From: Streptomyces sparsogenes
GTDB taxonomy: Bacteria; Actinomycetota; Actinomycetes; Streptomycetales; Streptomycetaceae
Assembly: GCF_001704635.1 (NCBI RefSeq)
Contig: NZ_MAXF01000013.1
Coordinates: forward strand, 106,066-170,065
Direction: 5' to 3'
DNA length: 64,000 nt
The notes beneath the pieces were generated by a model. The model was given only the letters and a program-made list of their open reading frames with translations, was not told where the DNA came from and did not search any database. The translations under genes were made by a program, and so were the position numbers. Of this stretch, positions 34,091 through 42,331 are shown in pieces; the first letter of the stretch is position 1, and each line of letters begins with the position of its first letter.

Positions 34091-34106
34091 TTGGTAACGT
34101 TATCAA
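34091..34106. promoter_or_regulatory. LacI-family operator
   Basis: TTGGTAACGTTATCAA is a 16-bp palindrome with one mismatched pair around the central AACGTT typical of LacI sites. It lies in the 230-bp divergent gap, 103 bp before the transporter gene. The rest of this gap shows nothing else I can assign. Confidence 0.7.
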
Positions 34107-34208
34107 GATCCACCGACGCCCCCACAACCCTGCCTTTCCCGGCGACCACGGCACCCGTCTGCCCTCGCCCGCCCCGACCCCACGCCCCGAACACCGGAGG
34201 TATCACGG

Positions 34209-35387
34209 ATGGCAACCGACACCCTCTCGCCGCCACCGACGGCCGGCCCCGCCATCACGCTCGTCGACGTGGTCAAGGACTTCGGCGGCGCCGGCGCCCG
34301 GGACGCGGCGGTCGTCCGCGGCGTCAACCTCGCCATCGGCGAGGGCGAGTTCTTCTCGCTCCTCGGCCCCTCCGGCTGCGGCAAGACCACCACCCTGCGG
34401 ATGATCGCCGGGTTCGAGGAGCCGACCTCCGGCCAGATCCTCCTGCACGGTCACGACATGGTCGGGGTGCCCGCCAACAAGCGCGACATCAACATGGTCT
34501 TCCAGTCCTACGCCCTCTTCCCGCACCTGAGCGTCGCCGACAACGTGGCGTTCGGACTGCGCCGCAAGCGCGTCCCCAAGGACGAGATCCGCGACCGGGT
34601 CGAGAAGATCCTGCACACCGTCGAACTCGCCGACAAGGCCGACCGCCGCCCCCGCCAGCTCTCGGGCGGCCAGCAGCAGCGCGTCGCCCTGGCCCGCGCC
34701 CTGGTCAACCGCCCCCGCGCGCTGCTCCTCGACGAACCCCTCGGCGCCCTCGACCTCAAGCTCCGCCAGGCCATGCAGCTGGAACTCAAGCGCATCCAGC
34801 GCGAGGTCGGCATCACCTTCATCTATGTCACGCACGACCAGGCCGAGGCGCTGACCATGTCCGACCGGATCGCGGTGATGCACCGCGGGCTGGTCGAGCA
34901 GGTCGGCCCGCCGCAGGAGGTCTACGAACGGCCCGCCACCGCGTTCGTCGCCGGGTTCATCGGCACCTCCAACCTGATCGGCGGCCGCCTGGCCGCCGCG
35001 GAAGCCGGGACCGGGGTGCTCGACCTCGGCGACGGCCAGCGCATCACGGTCCCGCTGCGCGGCTCCCACGCCGCCGGAGAGGACGTCGAACTCACCGTGC
35101 GGCCGGAGAAGATCACGCTGACCACCGAGCCCACCGACACCGCCAGCCGCATCCGCGGCACCGTCCGGGAGGTGGTCTACCTCGGCACCTCCACCAGCTA
35201 CACGGTGGACACCAGCACCGGCGCGGAGATGACGGTCTTCCAGCCCAACGACGGCTCCGCCTGCGCGACCCCGGCCCGCGGCGACATCGTCTGGCTCTCC
35301 TGGGCCACCGACCACTCCTACCTGCTCACCACCGCCCCCGCCGCCGCGGCGACCGCCGCGGACCCGGTTTCCCTCACCTCGCGCTGA
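34209..35387 (+). CDS. ABC importer ATPase, polyamine/opine family (PotA-like)
   Basis: A 392-residue ATPase. Walker A is [10 protein letters not shown], the Q-loop follows at [10 protein letters not shown], the signature is [15 protein letters not shown], Walker [12 protein letters not shown] and the H-loop [12 protein letters not shown]-terminal TOBE domain ([20 protein letters not shown]) is typical of PotA. It energises the two permeases below. The first gene of the operon, it sits after CCGGAGG and a LacI operator. By family it belongs to polyamine/opine/phosphonate importers; context suggests a fructosamine or opine-like substrate rather than polyamine. Confidence 0.9.
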   Translation: MATDTLSPPPTAGPAITLVDVVKDFGGAGARDAAVVRGVNLAIGEGEFFSLLGPSGCGKTTTLRMIAGFEEPTSGQILLHGHDMVGVPANKRDINMVFQSYALFPHLSVADNVAFGLRRKRVPKDEIRDRVEKILHTVELADKADRRPRQLSGGQQQRVALARALVNRPRALLLDEPLGALDLKLRQAMQLELKRIQREVGITFIYVTHDQAEALTMSDRIAVMHRGLVEQVGPPQEVYERPATAFVAGFIGTSNLIGGRLAAAEAGTGVLDLGDGQRITVPLRGSHAAGEDVELTVRPEKITLTTEPTDTASRIRGTVREVVYLGTSTSYTVDTSTGAEMTVFQPNDGSACATPARGDIVWLSWATDHSYLLTTAPAAAATAADPVSLTSR

Positions 35388-35403
35388 CGACAGGCGGACC
35401 ACC

Positions 35404-36675
35404 ATGCCCGAGCACTCCCCACCCTTCGCGCCCCGGCCGCGCGGGCTGACCCCGCGCGGCTGCACCCGGCGCGGCCTGCTGCGCGCCGCGCTCGGCGCCG
35501 CCGCGCTGGCCCCGCTCACCGCGTGCAGCGTCCCCGGCGCCCGCGTCCACGTGCCCACCGGCAAGGCGGAGATCGCCGCCGCCGTCTCCGACTTCTGGGC
35601 CGGGAAGAAGCGGTCCGGAAAGCTGGACTTCGTCAACTACACCCAGTACATCGACGTCGACCCCGACGATCAGGGCAGGCACCCCACCCTCGACGCCTTC
35701 ACCCGCGAGACCGGCATCAAGGTCAGCTACAACGAGCTGATCGACGACAGCGCCTCCTGGTTCGGCAAGATCCAGCCCGAATTCGCCTCCGGTGAGGGCA
35801 TCGGCTACGACCTGATGGTCGTCGGCGGCGACAGCTACCTCGGCAAGTACATCCAACTCGGCTACCTCGCCCCCCTCGACCACACCCGGCTGCCCAACTT
35901 CGCGAAGTACGGCGGCGCCGCGTTCAAGAACTCCGCCTACGACCACGGCAACGTCTACACCGTCCCCTGGCAGTCCGGCATGACCGGCATCGGCTACGAC
36001 CCGGCCCTGGTCGGCCGGAAGATCACCAGCTGGCAGGACCTGCTGGACCCCAAGCTGCACGGCAAGGTCGGCATGTGGAACGACGCGGTGCAGATGGGCA
36101 ACATCGGCCTGCTGGCCGTCGGCGTGGACCCGGAGACCTCCACCCATGCCGACTGGCGCAAGGCGGCGGCCTGGCTGCGCAAGCAGCGCGACGCCGGGAT
36201 GGTCCGCTCCTACTCCACCGCGACCTACCAGTCCTCCCTCCAGCGCGGCGACCTCGCGGCCTCGCTCGTGTACTCGGGCGATGTGTTCCAGGCCAACCAG
36301 AGCGGCTCGAAACTGGAGTTCGTCATCCCCGACGAGGGCGGTCTGCTGTGGACCGACAACCTCTGCATCCCCTCGACGGCCGCCCATCCCGTCGACGCGC
36401 TGGCCTACATGGACTACGCCTTCCGGCCCGAGGTCGCCGCGAAGATCAGCGAGACCGTGCAGTTCGTCAGCCCCGTTCCCGCCGCGCAACCGGTCGTCGC
36501 CCGCGACGCGGCCGCCGCCACCGGCAAGCGGCGCACCGTGCTCGAGGCCCTGAGCACCAGCCCCCTGGTCTTCCCGACCAAGGCCGACCAGTCCAAGCTG
36601 CGCCGTCTGCGGGTGCTCGACGAAGAGGAGGAGAAGCAGTGGAACGCGCTGTTCGAACCGATCTACCAGGCGTGA
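35404..36675 (+). CDS. ABC importer substrate-binding lipoprotein (PotD-like)
   Basis: A 423-residue extracytoplasmic solute-binding protein. It has a twin-arginine-like N-terminus (TRRGLLRAALGAAALAPLTA) with the lipobox LTAC, so Cys41 is the lipidation site. The mature PotD-type fold shows FVNYTQYIDVDPDDQGRHPT, ETGIKVSYNELIDDSASWFG, YDLMVVGGDSYLGKYIQLGY, and VPWQSGMTGIGYDP. It starts 16 bp after the ATPase gene and overlaps the first permease (GTGA). Ligand identity cannot be read; acidic polyamine-binding residues were not verified. Confidence 0.9.
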   Translation: MPEHSPPFAPRPRGLTPRGCTRRGLLRAALGAAALAPLTACSVPGARVHVPTGKAEIAAAVSDFWAGKKRSGKLDFVNYTQYIDVDPDDQGRHPTLDAFTRETGIKVSYNELIDDSASWFGKIQPEFASGEGIGYDLMVVGGDSYLGKYIQLGYLAPLDHTRLPNFAKYGGAAFKNSAYDHGNVYTVPWQSGMTGIGYDPALVGRKITSWQDLLDPKLHGKVGMWNDAVQMGNIGLLAVGVDPETSTHADWRKAAAWLRKQRDAGMVRSYSTATYQSSLQRGDLAASLVYSGDVFQANQSGSKLEFVIPDEGGLLWTDNLCIPSTAAHPVDALAYMDYAFRPEVAAKISETVQFVSPVPAAQPVVARDAAAATGKRRTVLEALSTSPLVFPTKADQSKLRRLRVLDEEEEKQWNALFEPIYQA

Positions 36676-37547
36676 CCCGGCGGCGGCGCCGCCCCGGCGA
36701 CGCGCTGGCCCCCTATCTGATGATCCTCCCTGGCTGGCTGTGGCTGGCCGCCTTCTTCATCACCCCCGTGATCGTGATGGTGTCGCTGTCGCTGCAGACC
36801 GGCGACTTCATCGACGGCTTCCGCCAGACGTTCCACTTCAGCACCTACGCCGACGTGGTCCGCACCTACCATGTGCAGCTGGTCAGGTCCCTGACCTACG
36901 GGGCCATAGCCACCGTCTCGTGCGCCCTCATCGGCTACCCGGTGGCCTACTGGATCGCCTTCCGGGCCGGCCGGCACAAGTCGGTGTTCCTCTTCCTGCT
37001 CCTGCTGCCGTTCTTCGTCTCCTTCGTCATCCGGACGCAGTCCTGGAACGTGGTGCTGGCCGACCACGGCGTGGTGCTCGGACCGCTGAAGGACATCGGG
37101 CTGCTCTCCGCCGACTTCCACCTGCTGGCCACGCCCTACGCGGTGATCGGCGGCCTGACCTACAACTTCCTGCCCTTCATGGTGCTGCCCGTGTACGTCG
37201 CCCTGGAACGGGTGGACCCCAAGGTGATCGAGGCCTCCACCGACCTGTACGCCTCCCGGACGCAGACCTTCCTGCGGGTGGTGCTGCCGCTGTCGCTGCC
37301 CGGCGTCTTCGCCGGAGTGCTGCTGACCTTCGTGCCCTCCTGCGCCGACTACGTCAACGCCGGCATCCTCGGCGGCCCCTCCACGACCATGATCGGCAAC
37401 ATCATCCAGACCGAGTACTTCACCAACCTGGACTACCCGGCCGCCTCCGCCCTGTCCTTCGTGCTCATGGGCGCGCTGCTGCTGGCCGTCTTCACCTACG
37501 CCCGGACCCTGGGCACCGAGAAGGTCCTGGAGGCGGCCGCGCGATGA
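36672..37547 (+). CDS. ABC importer permease (PotB-like)
   Basis: A 291-residue permease with about six membrane helices, starting VTRRRRRPGDALAPYLMILP. The EAA cytoplasmic loop that contacts the ATPase is EASTDLYASRTQTFLRVVLP. The GTG overlaps the binding-protein stop (GTGA) and the end overlaps the second permease (ATGA), so all four transporter genes are translationally linked. Confidence 0.9.
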   Translation: MTRRRRRPGDALAPYLMILPGWLWLAAFFITPVIVMVSLSLQTGDFIDGFRQTFHFSTYADVVRTYHVQLVRSLTYGAIATVSCALIGYPVAYWIAFRAGRHKSVFLFLLLLPFFVSFVIRTQSWNVVLADHGVVLGPLKDIGLLSADFHLLATPYAVIGGLTYNFLPFMVLPVYVALERVDPKVIEASTDLYASRTQTFLRVVLPLSLPGVFAGVLLTFVPSCADYVNAGILGGPSTTMIGNIIQTEYFTNLDYPAASALSFVLMGALLLAVFTYARTLGTEKVLEAAAR

Positions 37548-38383
37548 CCACCACCGTCGCCCCCGCGGCCGAAGCGCCCGCCACGCCCCGGCCACGCCGC
37601 GCCGGGCGCGGCCGCCGCCCCACCCTGACCCTGTACACCGGTCTGGTGCTGGCCTGGCTGCTGCTGCCGATCGCCGTCATGATCCTGTTCGGGTTCAACG
37701 ACACCCACAGCAAGGTGAACTTCACCTGGCAGGGCTTCACCCTCACCTGGTACGAGCACCTGTTCGCCATCCCCAACCTGACCTCCGCCCTGGTCAACAG
37801 CCTCACCATCGCCCTGGTGGTCGCCGTGGTCGCCACCCTCCTGGGCACCCCGATCGGCATGGCGCTCGGCCGCTACCGCTTCCGCGGCAAAGGCTCCGTG
37901 GACCTGCTGATGTTCGCCGCCATCGCGGCCCCCGAGATCGCCCTCGGCGCCGCGCTGCTGTCGCTGTTCATCGTGATGGGCGTGCCCCGTGGCTACTGGA
38001 CGATCGTCATCGCCCATGTGGCGTTCTGCATCCCCTACGTCGCCATCACCGTACGGGCGCGCATGGTGGGACACGACCCGACGCTCGAGGAGGCCGCCCG
38101 GGACCTGGGGGCGGGACCCTGGACGGCGTTCCGGCTGGTCACCCTGCCGATGCTGCTGCCCGGCGTGGCCTCGGGCGCCCTGCTGTGCTTCGCCCTGTCC
38201 GTCGACGACTACGTCATCACCAGCTTCAACGCCGGCCGTACGGTCACCTTCCCGCTGTGGGTGTACAGCGCCAGCCGTACCGGCGTGCCCCCGCAGGTCA
38301 ACGTCATGGGAACGCTGATCTTCGTCGGCGGCCTGATCATCGCCGGATCGAACGTGCTGTTCTCCCGGCGTCGCGCGTCCTGA
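37544..38383 (+). CDS. ABC importer permease (PotC-like)
   Basis: A 279-residue permease with six membrane helices and the EAA loop EEAARDLGAGPWTAFRLVTL; FALSVDDYVITSFNAG is a typical PotC segment. It forms the transmembrane channel with the preceding permease. The N-terminus is Ala/Pro/Arg-rich and cytoplasmic. An 84-bp gap separates it from the SIS gene. Confidence 0.9.
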   Translation: MTTTVAPAAEAPATPRPRRAGRGRRPTLTLYTGLVLAWLLLPIAVMILFGFNDTHSKVNFTWQGFTLTWYEHLFAIPNLTSALVNSLTIALVVAVVATLLGTPIGMALGRYRFRGKGSVDLLMFAAIAAPEIALGAALLSLFIVMGVPRGYWTIVIAHVAFCIPYVAITVRARMVGHDPTLEEAARDLGAGPWTAFRLVTLPMLLPGVASGALLCFALSVDDYVITSFNAGRTVTFPLWVYSASRTGVPPQVNVMGTLIFVGGLIIAGSNVLFSRRRAS

Positions 38384-38467
38384 CCCCATCCGGTCCCGCG
38401 CCCCTCGAACACCGGCTCAGCGGCACGCGCCGGCCGGTTCGCAACAACCCTTGAGGAAGTCATCACC

Positions 38468-39469
38468 GTGCTCAAGTTCAACGAAGCCGAGTTCGTCGCC
38501 CAGACGGAAAGCCTTGTGGCGCTGCGCCCCGAGATCGAGAAGGTCGTCGACCGCCTGCTCGACGAGGGTTACGACAACGTCCTCCTCGTGGGCGCCGGCG
38601 GCACGTACGCGCAGATGTGGCCCTATGAGCACCTCGCCCGGCGTACCTCGACGCTGCCGGTCCGGGCCGCCATCGCCGCCGAACTCGTCGTCTCCGGCGA
38701 CGCCCGCCTCGGCGAGCGCACCGTCGCCGTCTTCACCTCCGTCTCCGGCACCACCGACGACAGCCTCCGCGCCATCGACTACTGCAAGTCCCACGGCGCC
38801 CACACGATCGGCTTCACCGGCTACCCGGACTCCCCCATCGCCCAGAGCGTCGACACCGCGCTGATCTCCGAGCCCAAGGCCTGGCCGTTCGACGTCCAGA
38901 TGCTGCTGTTCATGGGCCGACTGCTCGCCCGCCGAGGCGAGTTCGAGGGCTACGAGCGCCTCGCCGACGAGTTGGGCGGCCTGCCCCGGATCCTGGTGGA
39001 CGTCGCCCGGCGGGCCGAGCCGGTGGCGGCGGACTTCGCCGAGGCCCACAAGGACACCGATTACCACTTCCTCATCGGCGGCGGAAACCTGTGGGGGTTC
39101 ACCTACCTGTACTCCATGTGCATCCTCGAGGAGATGCAGTGGCTGCGCACCACCCGGGTGCACAGCGCGGAGTTCTTCCACGGCTCGCTGGAACTCCTGG
39201 AGGAGAACACCAGCGTGGTCGTCTTCCAGGGTGAGGACGAGACCCGGGCGCTGACCGACCGGGCCGAGGCCTTCGCCAAGCGCATCTCGAAGGACGTCAC
39301 CGTCTTCGACACCCGCGACTACCCCCTGGAGGGCATCAGCCCGGAGTTCCGCGGTCTGCTCGCCCCCCTGGTCATGGACACCGTGATGGACCGGGTCAGC
39401 AAGCACCTCGAGCGGGTGCGCGACCACTCGCTCGACCTGCGCCGCTACTACCGCGTCATGGACTACTGA
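38468..39469 (+). CDS. SIS-domain sugar isomerase, FrlB-like deglycase
   Basis: A 333-residue protein with two SIS domains: NVLLVGAGGTYAQMWPYEHL, VFTSVSGTTDDSLRAIDYCK, and the second half with LIGGGNLWGFTYLYSMCILE, EMQWLRTTRVHSAEFFHGSL (His/Glu of the AEFFHG motif catalytic in relatives). This pattern is typical of fructoselysine-6-phosphate deglycase FrlB, which releases glucose 6-phosphate and an amine from phosphorylated Amadori products. GTG start with GAGGAAG upstream. The kinase that would make its substrate is encoded next, which supports the pathway. Confidence 0.85.
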   Translation: MLKFNEAEFVAQTESLVALRPEIEKVVDRLLDEGYDNVLLVGAGGTYAQMWPYEHLARRTSTLPVRAAIAAELVVSGDARLGERTVAVFTSVSGTTDDSLRAIDYCKSHGAHTIGFTGYPDSPIAQSVDTALISEPKAWPFDVQMLLFMGRLLARRGEFEGYERLADELGGLPRILVDVARRAEPVAADFAEAHKDTDYHFLIGGGNLWGFTYLYSMCILEEMQWLRTTRVHSAEFFHGSLELLEENTSVVVFQGEDETRALTDRAEAFAKRISKDVTVFDTRDYPLEGISPEFRGLLAPLVMDTVMDRVSKHLERVRDHSLDLRRYYRVMDY

Positions 39470-39585
39470 GCCCGCTGACCGGTTCCCCCTCGTCCATCCG
39501 CCCAGCGCGCCGGTGCCCCGGCACCGGCGCGCCCATGGCGGGCGCCGTGTCCTCGCGCACCGGGCCCGCACCTCGGGAGACCCTG

Positions 39586-40515
39586 ATGAACGTCCTCGGC
39601 TTCGGCGACAACACCATCGACCGCTTCGTGGACCGCGGCACCGACTACCCCGGCGGCAACTGTGTCAACGTCGCCGTCTACGCCCGCCGACTCGGTCTGG
39701 ACGCCGCCTACCTGGGGGTGTTCGGCGACGACGACCTCGGCGCCTCCCTGCGCACGGCCCTGGCCGCGCAGGGTGTCGCCACGGACCGCAGCGTCGTGCG
39801 CCACGGCGAGACCTCGGTCTCCACCCTGCATGTGCGGGACGGCGACCGGGTGTTCCTCGGCTACGACCCCGGCGGCGAGGCGGTCCGCGAACCCCTCGCC
39901 CTCACCCCCGAGCTGCTCGCCTACGCCGCGTCGTTCTCCCTGGTGCACTCCAGCGTCTACTCCCACACCGAGGCCGACCTCGCCCCGCTCGCCGCGGCCG
40001 GTCCCCTGGTCAGCTTCGACTTCTCGGACGAGGACGAGTTCCGTACCCCCGCCTACCTCGACCGCGTCTGCCCCCATGTGGACCTGGCGCTGCTGTCCTG
40101 CTCGCACCTGGACGAGGCCGCCACCCGCGCGCTGCTCGCCGAGGCGGTGCGGCGGGGGGCCGGAATGGCGCTCGCCACCCGGGGGCTCAACGGGGCGATC
40201 GCGTACGACGGCCGGACCACGGCCGCCGCGCCGGCCCGTGCCGCGGACCCCGCTTCCCTGTCCGACACGATGGGCTGCGGGGACGCCTTCCTCGCCGGGT
40301 TCGTCGTGTCGCTGCTTCACCACGGCTGGTCCCGGGGCGTCTCCCTGCCCCCCGAGGTCCTGGCGCGCGCCCTGCACCAGGGCGCGCGGGCGGCGTACCA
40401 GCAGTGCTTCATCGAGGCCGCCTTCGGCTGCGGCTGGCCGACGGCGTCCGGGCCGGACGGCGACCGGGCGGCGACGGGACGGCCCGGCGGCGGTGAGGTT
40501 CACGCCCCGGAGTGA
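39586..40515 (+). CDS. PfkB-family sugar kinase, FrlD-like
   Basis: A 309-residue kinase. The N-terminal PfkB pattern is GDNTIDRFVDRGTDYPGGNC (GG motif), with VNVAVYARRLGLDAAYLGVF. The C-terminal signature DTMGCGDAFLAGF includes the catalytic base Asp in GCGDAF. ATG 39586 with GGGAGA upstream is preferred over an ATG 51 bases earlier. In a fructosamine route it would phosphorylate the Amadori compound at C6 before the SIS deglycase acts. Its last 16 bp overlap the convergent tetR gene inside the direct repeat. Confidence 0.87.
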   Translation: MNVLGFGDNTIDRFVDRGTDYPGGNCVNVAVYARRLGLDAAYLGVFGDDDLGASLRTALAAQGVATDRSVVRHGETSVSTLHVRDGDRVFLGYDPGGEAVREPLALTPELLAYAASFSLVHSSVYSHTEADLAPLAAAGPLVSFDFSDEDEFRTPAYLDRVCPHVDLALLSCSHLDEAATRALLAEAVRRGAGMALATRGLNGAIAYDGRTTAAAPARAADPASLSDTMGCGDAFLAGFVVSLLHHGWSRGVSLPPEVLARALHQGARAAYQQCFIEAAFGCGWPTASGPDGDRAATGRPGGGEVHAPE

Positions 40516-40538
40516 CCGCTTCCGCCGATGATCCGGGC
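40498..40538. repeat. Right 41-bp direct repeat at the tetR 3' end
   Basis: The partner of 32817-32857 (38 of 41 matches). Here it encodes the genuine C-terminal codons and stop of tetR and holds the end of the kinase gene on the other strand. The two copies are 7,681 bp apart and bracket the whole LacI-transporter-SIS-kinase block. Confidence 0.8.
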
Positions 40539-41060
40539 CAGCGCCGTCCGCGCGCCCTCCGGGTCGTACGGGCGGTCGGTCAGCAGCGCCTGGAGGGTCA
40601 GCCCGTCGATCAGGGCCACCACCGCGCGCGCCGTGGCGGCGTCCGGGACGATCCGGGTCAGTATCCGGCCCATCTCGTCCAGGCACTCGGCGGCGAGCGG
40701 CCGCGCCGCCTCGTGGCGCAGCGCGGCGAAGTACAGCTCGTACTCCAGCTCCAGCCGCGCCCGCTCCCCGGTGAGCAGCTCCCCCAGCCAGCGGGCCAGC
40801 TCGTCGGCCGGCTCCGTCTCCGGATCGACGCCTTCCGCCCAGCGCTCGACGTCCGCCAGCCACTCCGCGTTGATCTGCCGGAGCACGGCGACCAGCAGGT
40901 CGTCGAGGGTCGCGAAGTGGTAGGTCGTGGAGCCGAGCGGCACATCGGCCTCGGCGGCCACGGCCCGGTGGCTGAGCCCGGCGATGCCGCGTGCGCGGAC
41001 CACGGCGGCCGCGGCGTCGATGATGCGCTGCCGCCGCCCGGGGTCGTAGCGGCGGGCCAT
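40500..41060 (-). CDS. TetR-family regulator
   Basis: A 186-residue repressor. The helix-turn-helix is in RRQRIIDAAAAVVRARGIAG and AVAAEADVPLGSTTYHFATL, followed by the ligand-binding helices (LIDGLTLQALLTDRPYDPEG). It starts within the stop of the upstream SMR gene (TGATG), so it is cotranscribed with the exporter and likely represses it through the tandem palindromes upstream. It resembles SmvR/QacR-like regulators of cationic drug pumps in context. Confidence 0.9.
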   Translation of the reverse strand: MARRYDPGRRQRIIDAAAAVVRARGIAGLSHRAVAAEADVPLGSTTYHFATLDDLLVAVLRQINAEWLADVERWAEGVDPETEPADELARWLGELLTGERARLELEYELYFAALRHEAARPLAAECLDEMGRILTRIVPDAATARAVVALIDGLTLQALLTDRPYDPEGARTALARIIGGSGHSGA

Positions 41061-41380
41061 CAGTGGGCCCCGCCGAGGTTGAGCACGACCACTCCGGCGA
41101 TCACCAGCAGCACCCCGAGCACCTTGGCGGCGGTGGCGGCCTCGCCGAGGAAGAGCATCCCGATCGCGGCGACGACGGCGGTCCCGGCCCCGGACCATAT
41201 GGCGTAGGCGGTGCCCACCGACATCGTCCTGAGTGTCTGCGCGAGCAGGGCGAAGGCGACCAGATAGCCGGCCACGGTGGCCAGCGAGGGCCAGAGTCTG
41301 CTGAAGCCCTCGCTGTACTTCATCGAGGTGGTGGCGAGGATCTCGGCGGTGATGGCCCCGGCGAGCGTCAGATATCCCAT
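41060..41380 (-). CDS. Small multidrug resistance (SMR) exporter
   Basis: A 106-residue, four-helix SMR protein: MGYLTLAGAITAEILATTSM with the essential membrane Glu at residue 13, YSEGFSRLWPSLATV, and YAIWSGAGTAVVAAIGMLFL. It exports quaternary cations or guanidinium by proton exchange; the W-S-G region is closer to EmrE/QacE than Gdx, but I cannot decide the substrate. No ribosome site is seen; TACGCT lies 7 nt before the ATG, so probably leaderless. Confidence 0.9.
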   Translation of the reverse strand: MGYLTLAGAITAEILATTSMKYSEGFSRLWPSLATVAGYLVAFALLAQTLRTMSVGTAYAIWSGAGTAVVAAIGMLFLGEAATAAKVLGVLLVIAGVVVLNLGGAH

Positions 41381-41422
41381 GCGTACGAGCGTACACAACG
41401 ATGCGTACGAGCGTACACAACT
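41379..41422. promoter_or_regulatory. Two tandem 22-bp operator copies over the SMR promoter
   Basis: Two nearly identical 22-bp units (each beginning ATGCGTACGAGCGTACACAAC) follow one another. Each holds the palindrome GTACG-AG-CGTAC. The first overlaps the SMR start codon and the predicted -10, so binding of the coexpressed TetR protein would block transcription. Confidence 0.7.
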
Positions 41423-41448
41423 CGCTCGCCCGGGATCCCGCGAGCACG

Positions 41449-41500
41449 CGAACGGCCCCCGCGCACCGCTGGAACTCAAGCGGTGCGCGGGGGCCGTTCG
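41449..41500. terminator. Terminator of the suf operon
   Basis: A perfect 22-bp stem (arms starting CGAACGGCCCCCGCGC) with the 8-nt loop GGAACTCA lies 21 bp after the sufT stop. The other side faces the SMR promoter. Confidence 0.9.
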
Positions 41501-41520
41501 GGGCTCGGGCCGGGGTGTCG

Positions 41521-41859
41521 TCAGACGTTGAAGCCGAGCGCGCGGAGCTGCTCGCGGCCCTCGTCGGTGATCTTGTCCGGACCCCATGGCGGCATCCAGA
41601 CCCAGTTGATCCGCAGCTCGTTGACGATGCCCTCGGTGGCCGACTTCGCCTGGTCCTCGATGACATCGGTCAGCGGGCAGGCCGCGGACGTCAGCGTCAT
41701 GTCGAGGGTGGCGATATTGGCGTCGTCGATGTGGATGCCGTAGACGAGGCCCAGGTTGACCACGTCGATGCCCAGCTCCGGGTCGACGACGTCGTACAGC
41801 GCCTCGCGGACCTCTTCCTCACTGGCCGGCTTGGTCGCCGTTTCCACGTTGTCACTCAT
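41521..41859 (-). CDS. sufT: SufT-type DUF59 iron-sulphur maturation protein
   Basis: A 112-residue MIP18/DUF59 protein with DVVDPELGIDVVNLGLVYGI and the conserved Cys in TSAACPLTDVIEDQ. It is the last gene of the suf operon and helps Fe-S cluster maturation or transfer. It overlaps sufU by ATGA. Confidence 0.93.
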   Translation of the reverse strand: MSDNVETATKPASEEEVREALYDVVDPELGIDVVNLGLVYGIHIDDANIATLDMTLTSAACPLTDVIEDQAKSATEGIVNELRINWVWMPPWGPDKITDEGREQLRALGFNV

Positions 41860-42320
41860 GCGATCTTCCCTTCGGCGCCCTCGCCCAGCGCCTGGGCGGT
41901 CGCGTCCTTCCACGCCATCCAGCTCAGCAGGGCACACTTCACCCGGGCCGGATACTTGGAGACGCCGGCGAACGCGACCGCGTCCTCCAGCACCTCCTCC
42001 ATCGCGTCGTCCGGCTCGGTCCTGCCCTTGGACTGCATCAGCTCCAGAAACGTTTCCTGGATCTTGCGCGCCTCGGCGATCTCCTTGCCGACCAGCAGCT
42101 CGTTGAGCACGGACGCGCTGGCCTGGCTGATGGAACAGCCCTGGCCCTCGTAACTGACGTCCTCGATCCTCTGCCCGTCGAGCCGCACCCGGAGAGTGAT
42201 CTCGTCCCCGCAGGTCGGATTGACGTGATGCACCTCCACGTCCCCGTCTCTCAGGCCCCGCCCGTGCGGGTGCTTGTAGTGATCCAGGATCACGTCCTGG
42301 TACATCGAATCAAGCTTCAC
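41856..42320 (-). CDS. sufU: SufU sulphur acceptor (zinc-dependent sulfurtransferase)
   Basis: A 154-residue SufU. Zinc-ligand and active residues appear in HVNPTCGDEITLR, GQGCSISQASASVLNELLVG and VKCALLSWMAWKDA. SufU takes persulfide sulphur from SufS, replacing SufE, which is typical of Gram-positives. It starts 11 bp after sufS and overlaps sufT. Confidence 0.95.
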   Translation of the reverse strand: MKLDSMYQDVILDHYKHPHGRGLRDGDVEVHHVNPTCGDEITLRVRLDGQRIEDVSYEGQGCSISQASASVLNELLVGKEIAEARKIQETFLELMQSKGRTEPDDAMEEVLEDAVAFAGVSKYPARVKCALLSWMAWKDATAQALGEGAEGKIA

Positions 42321-42331
42321 GCGGCACGCCC

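Noticed and set aside
34203..35636. A 477-codon minus-strand frame opposite the PotA-like ATPase
   Set aside because: Shadow frame; the plus-strand ATPase has all ABC motifs.
32817..40538. Integrative element with its own integrase
   Set aside because: Direct repeats exist, but no integrase, excisionase or tRNA target was found between them.
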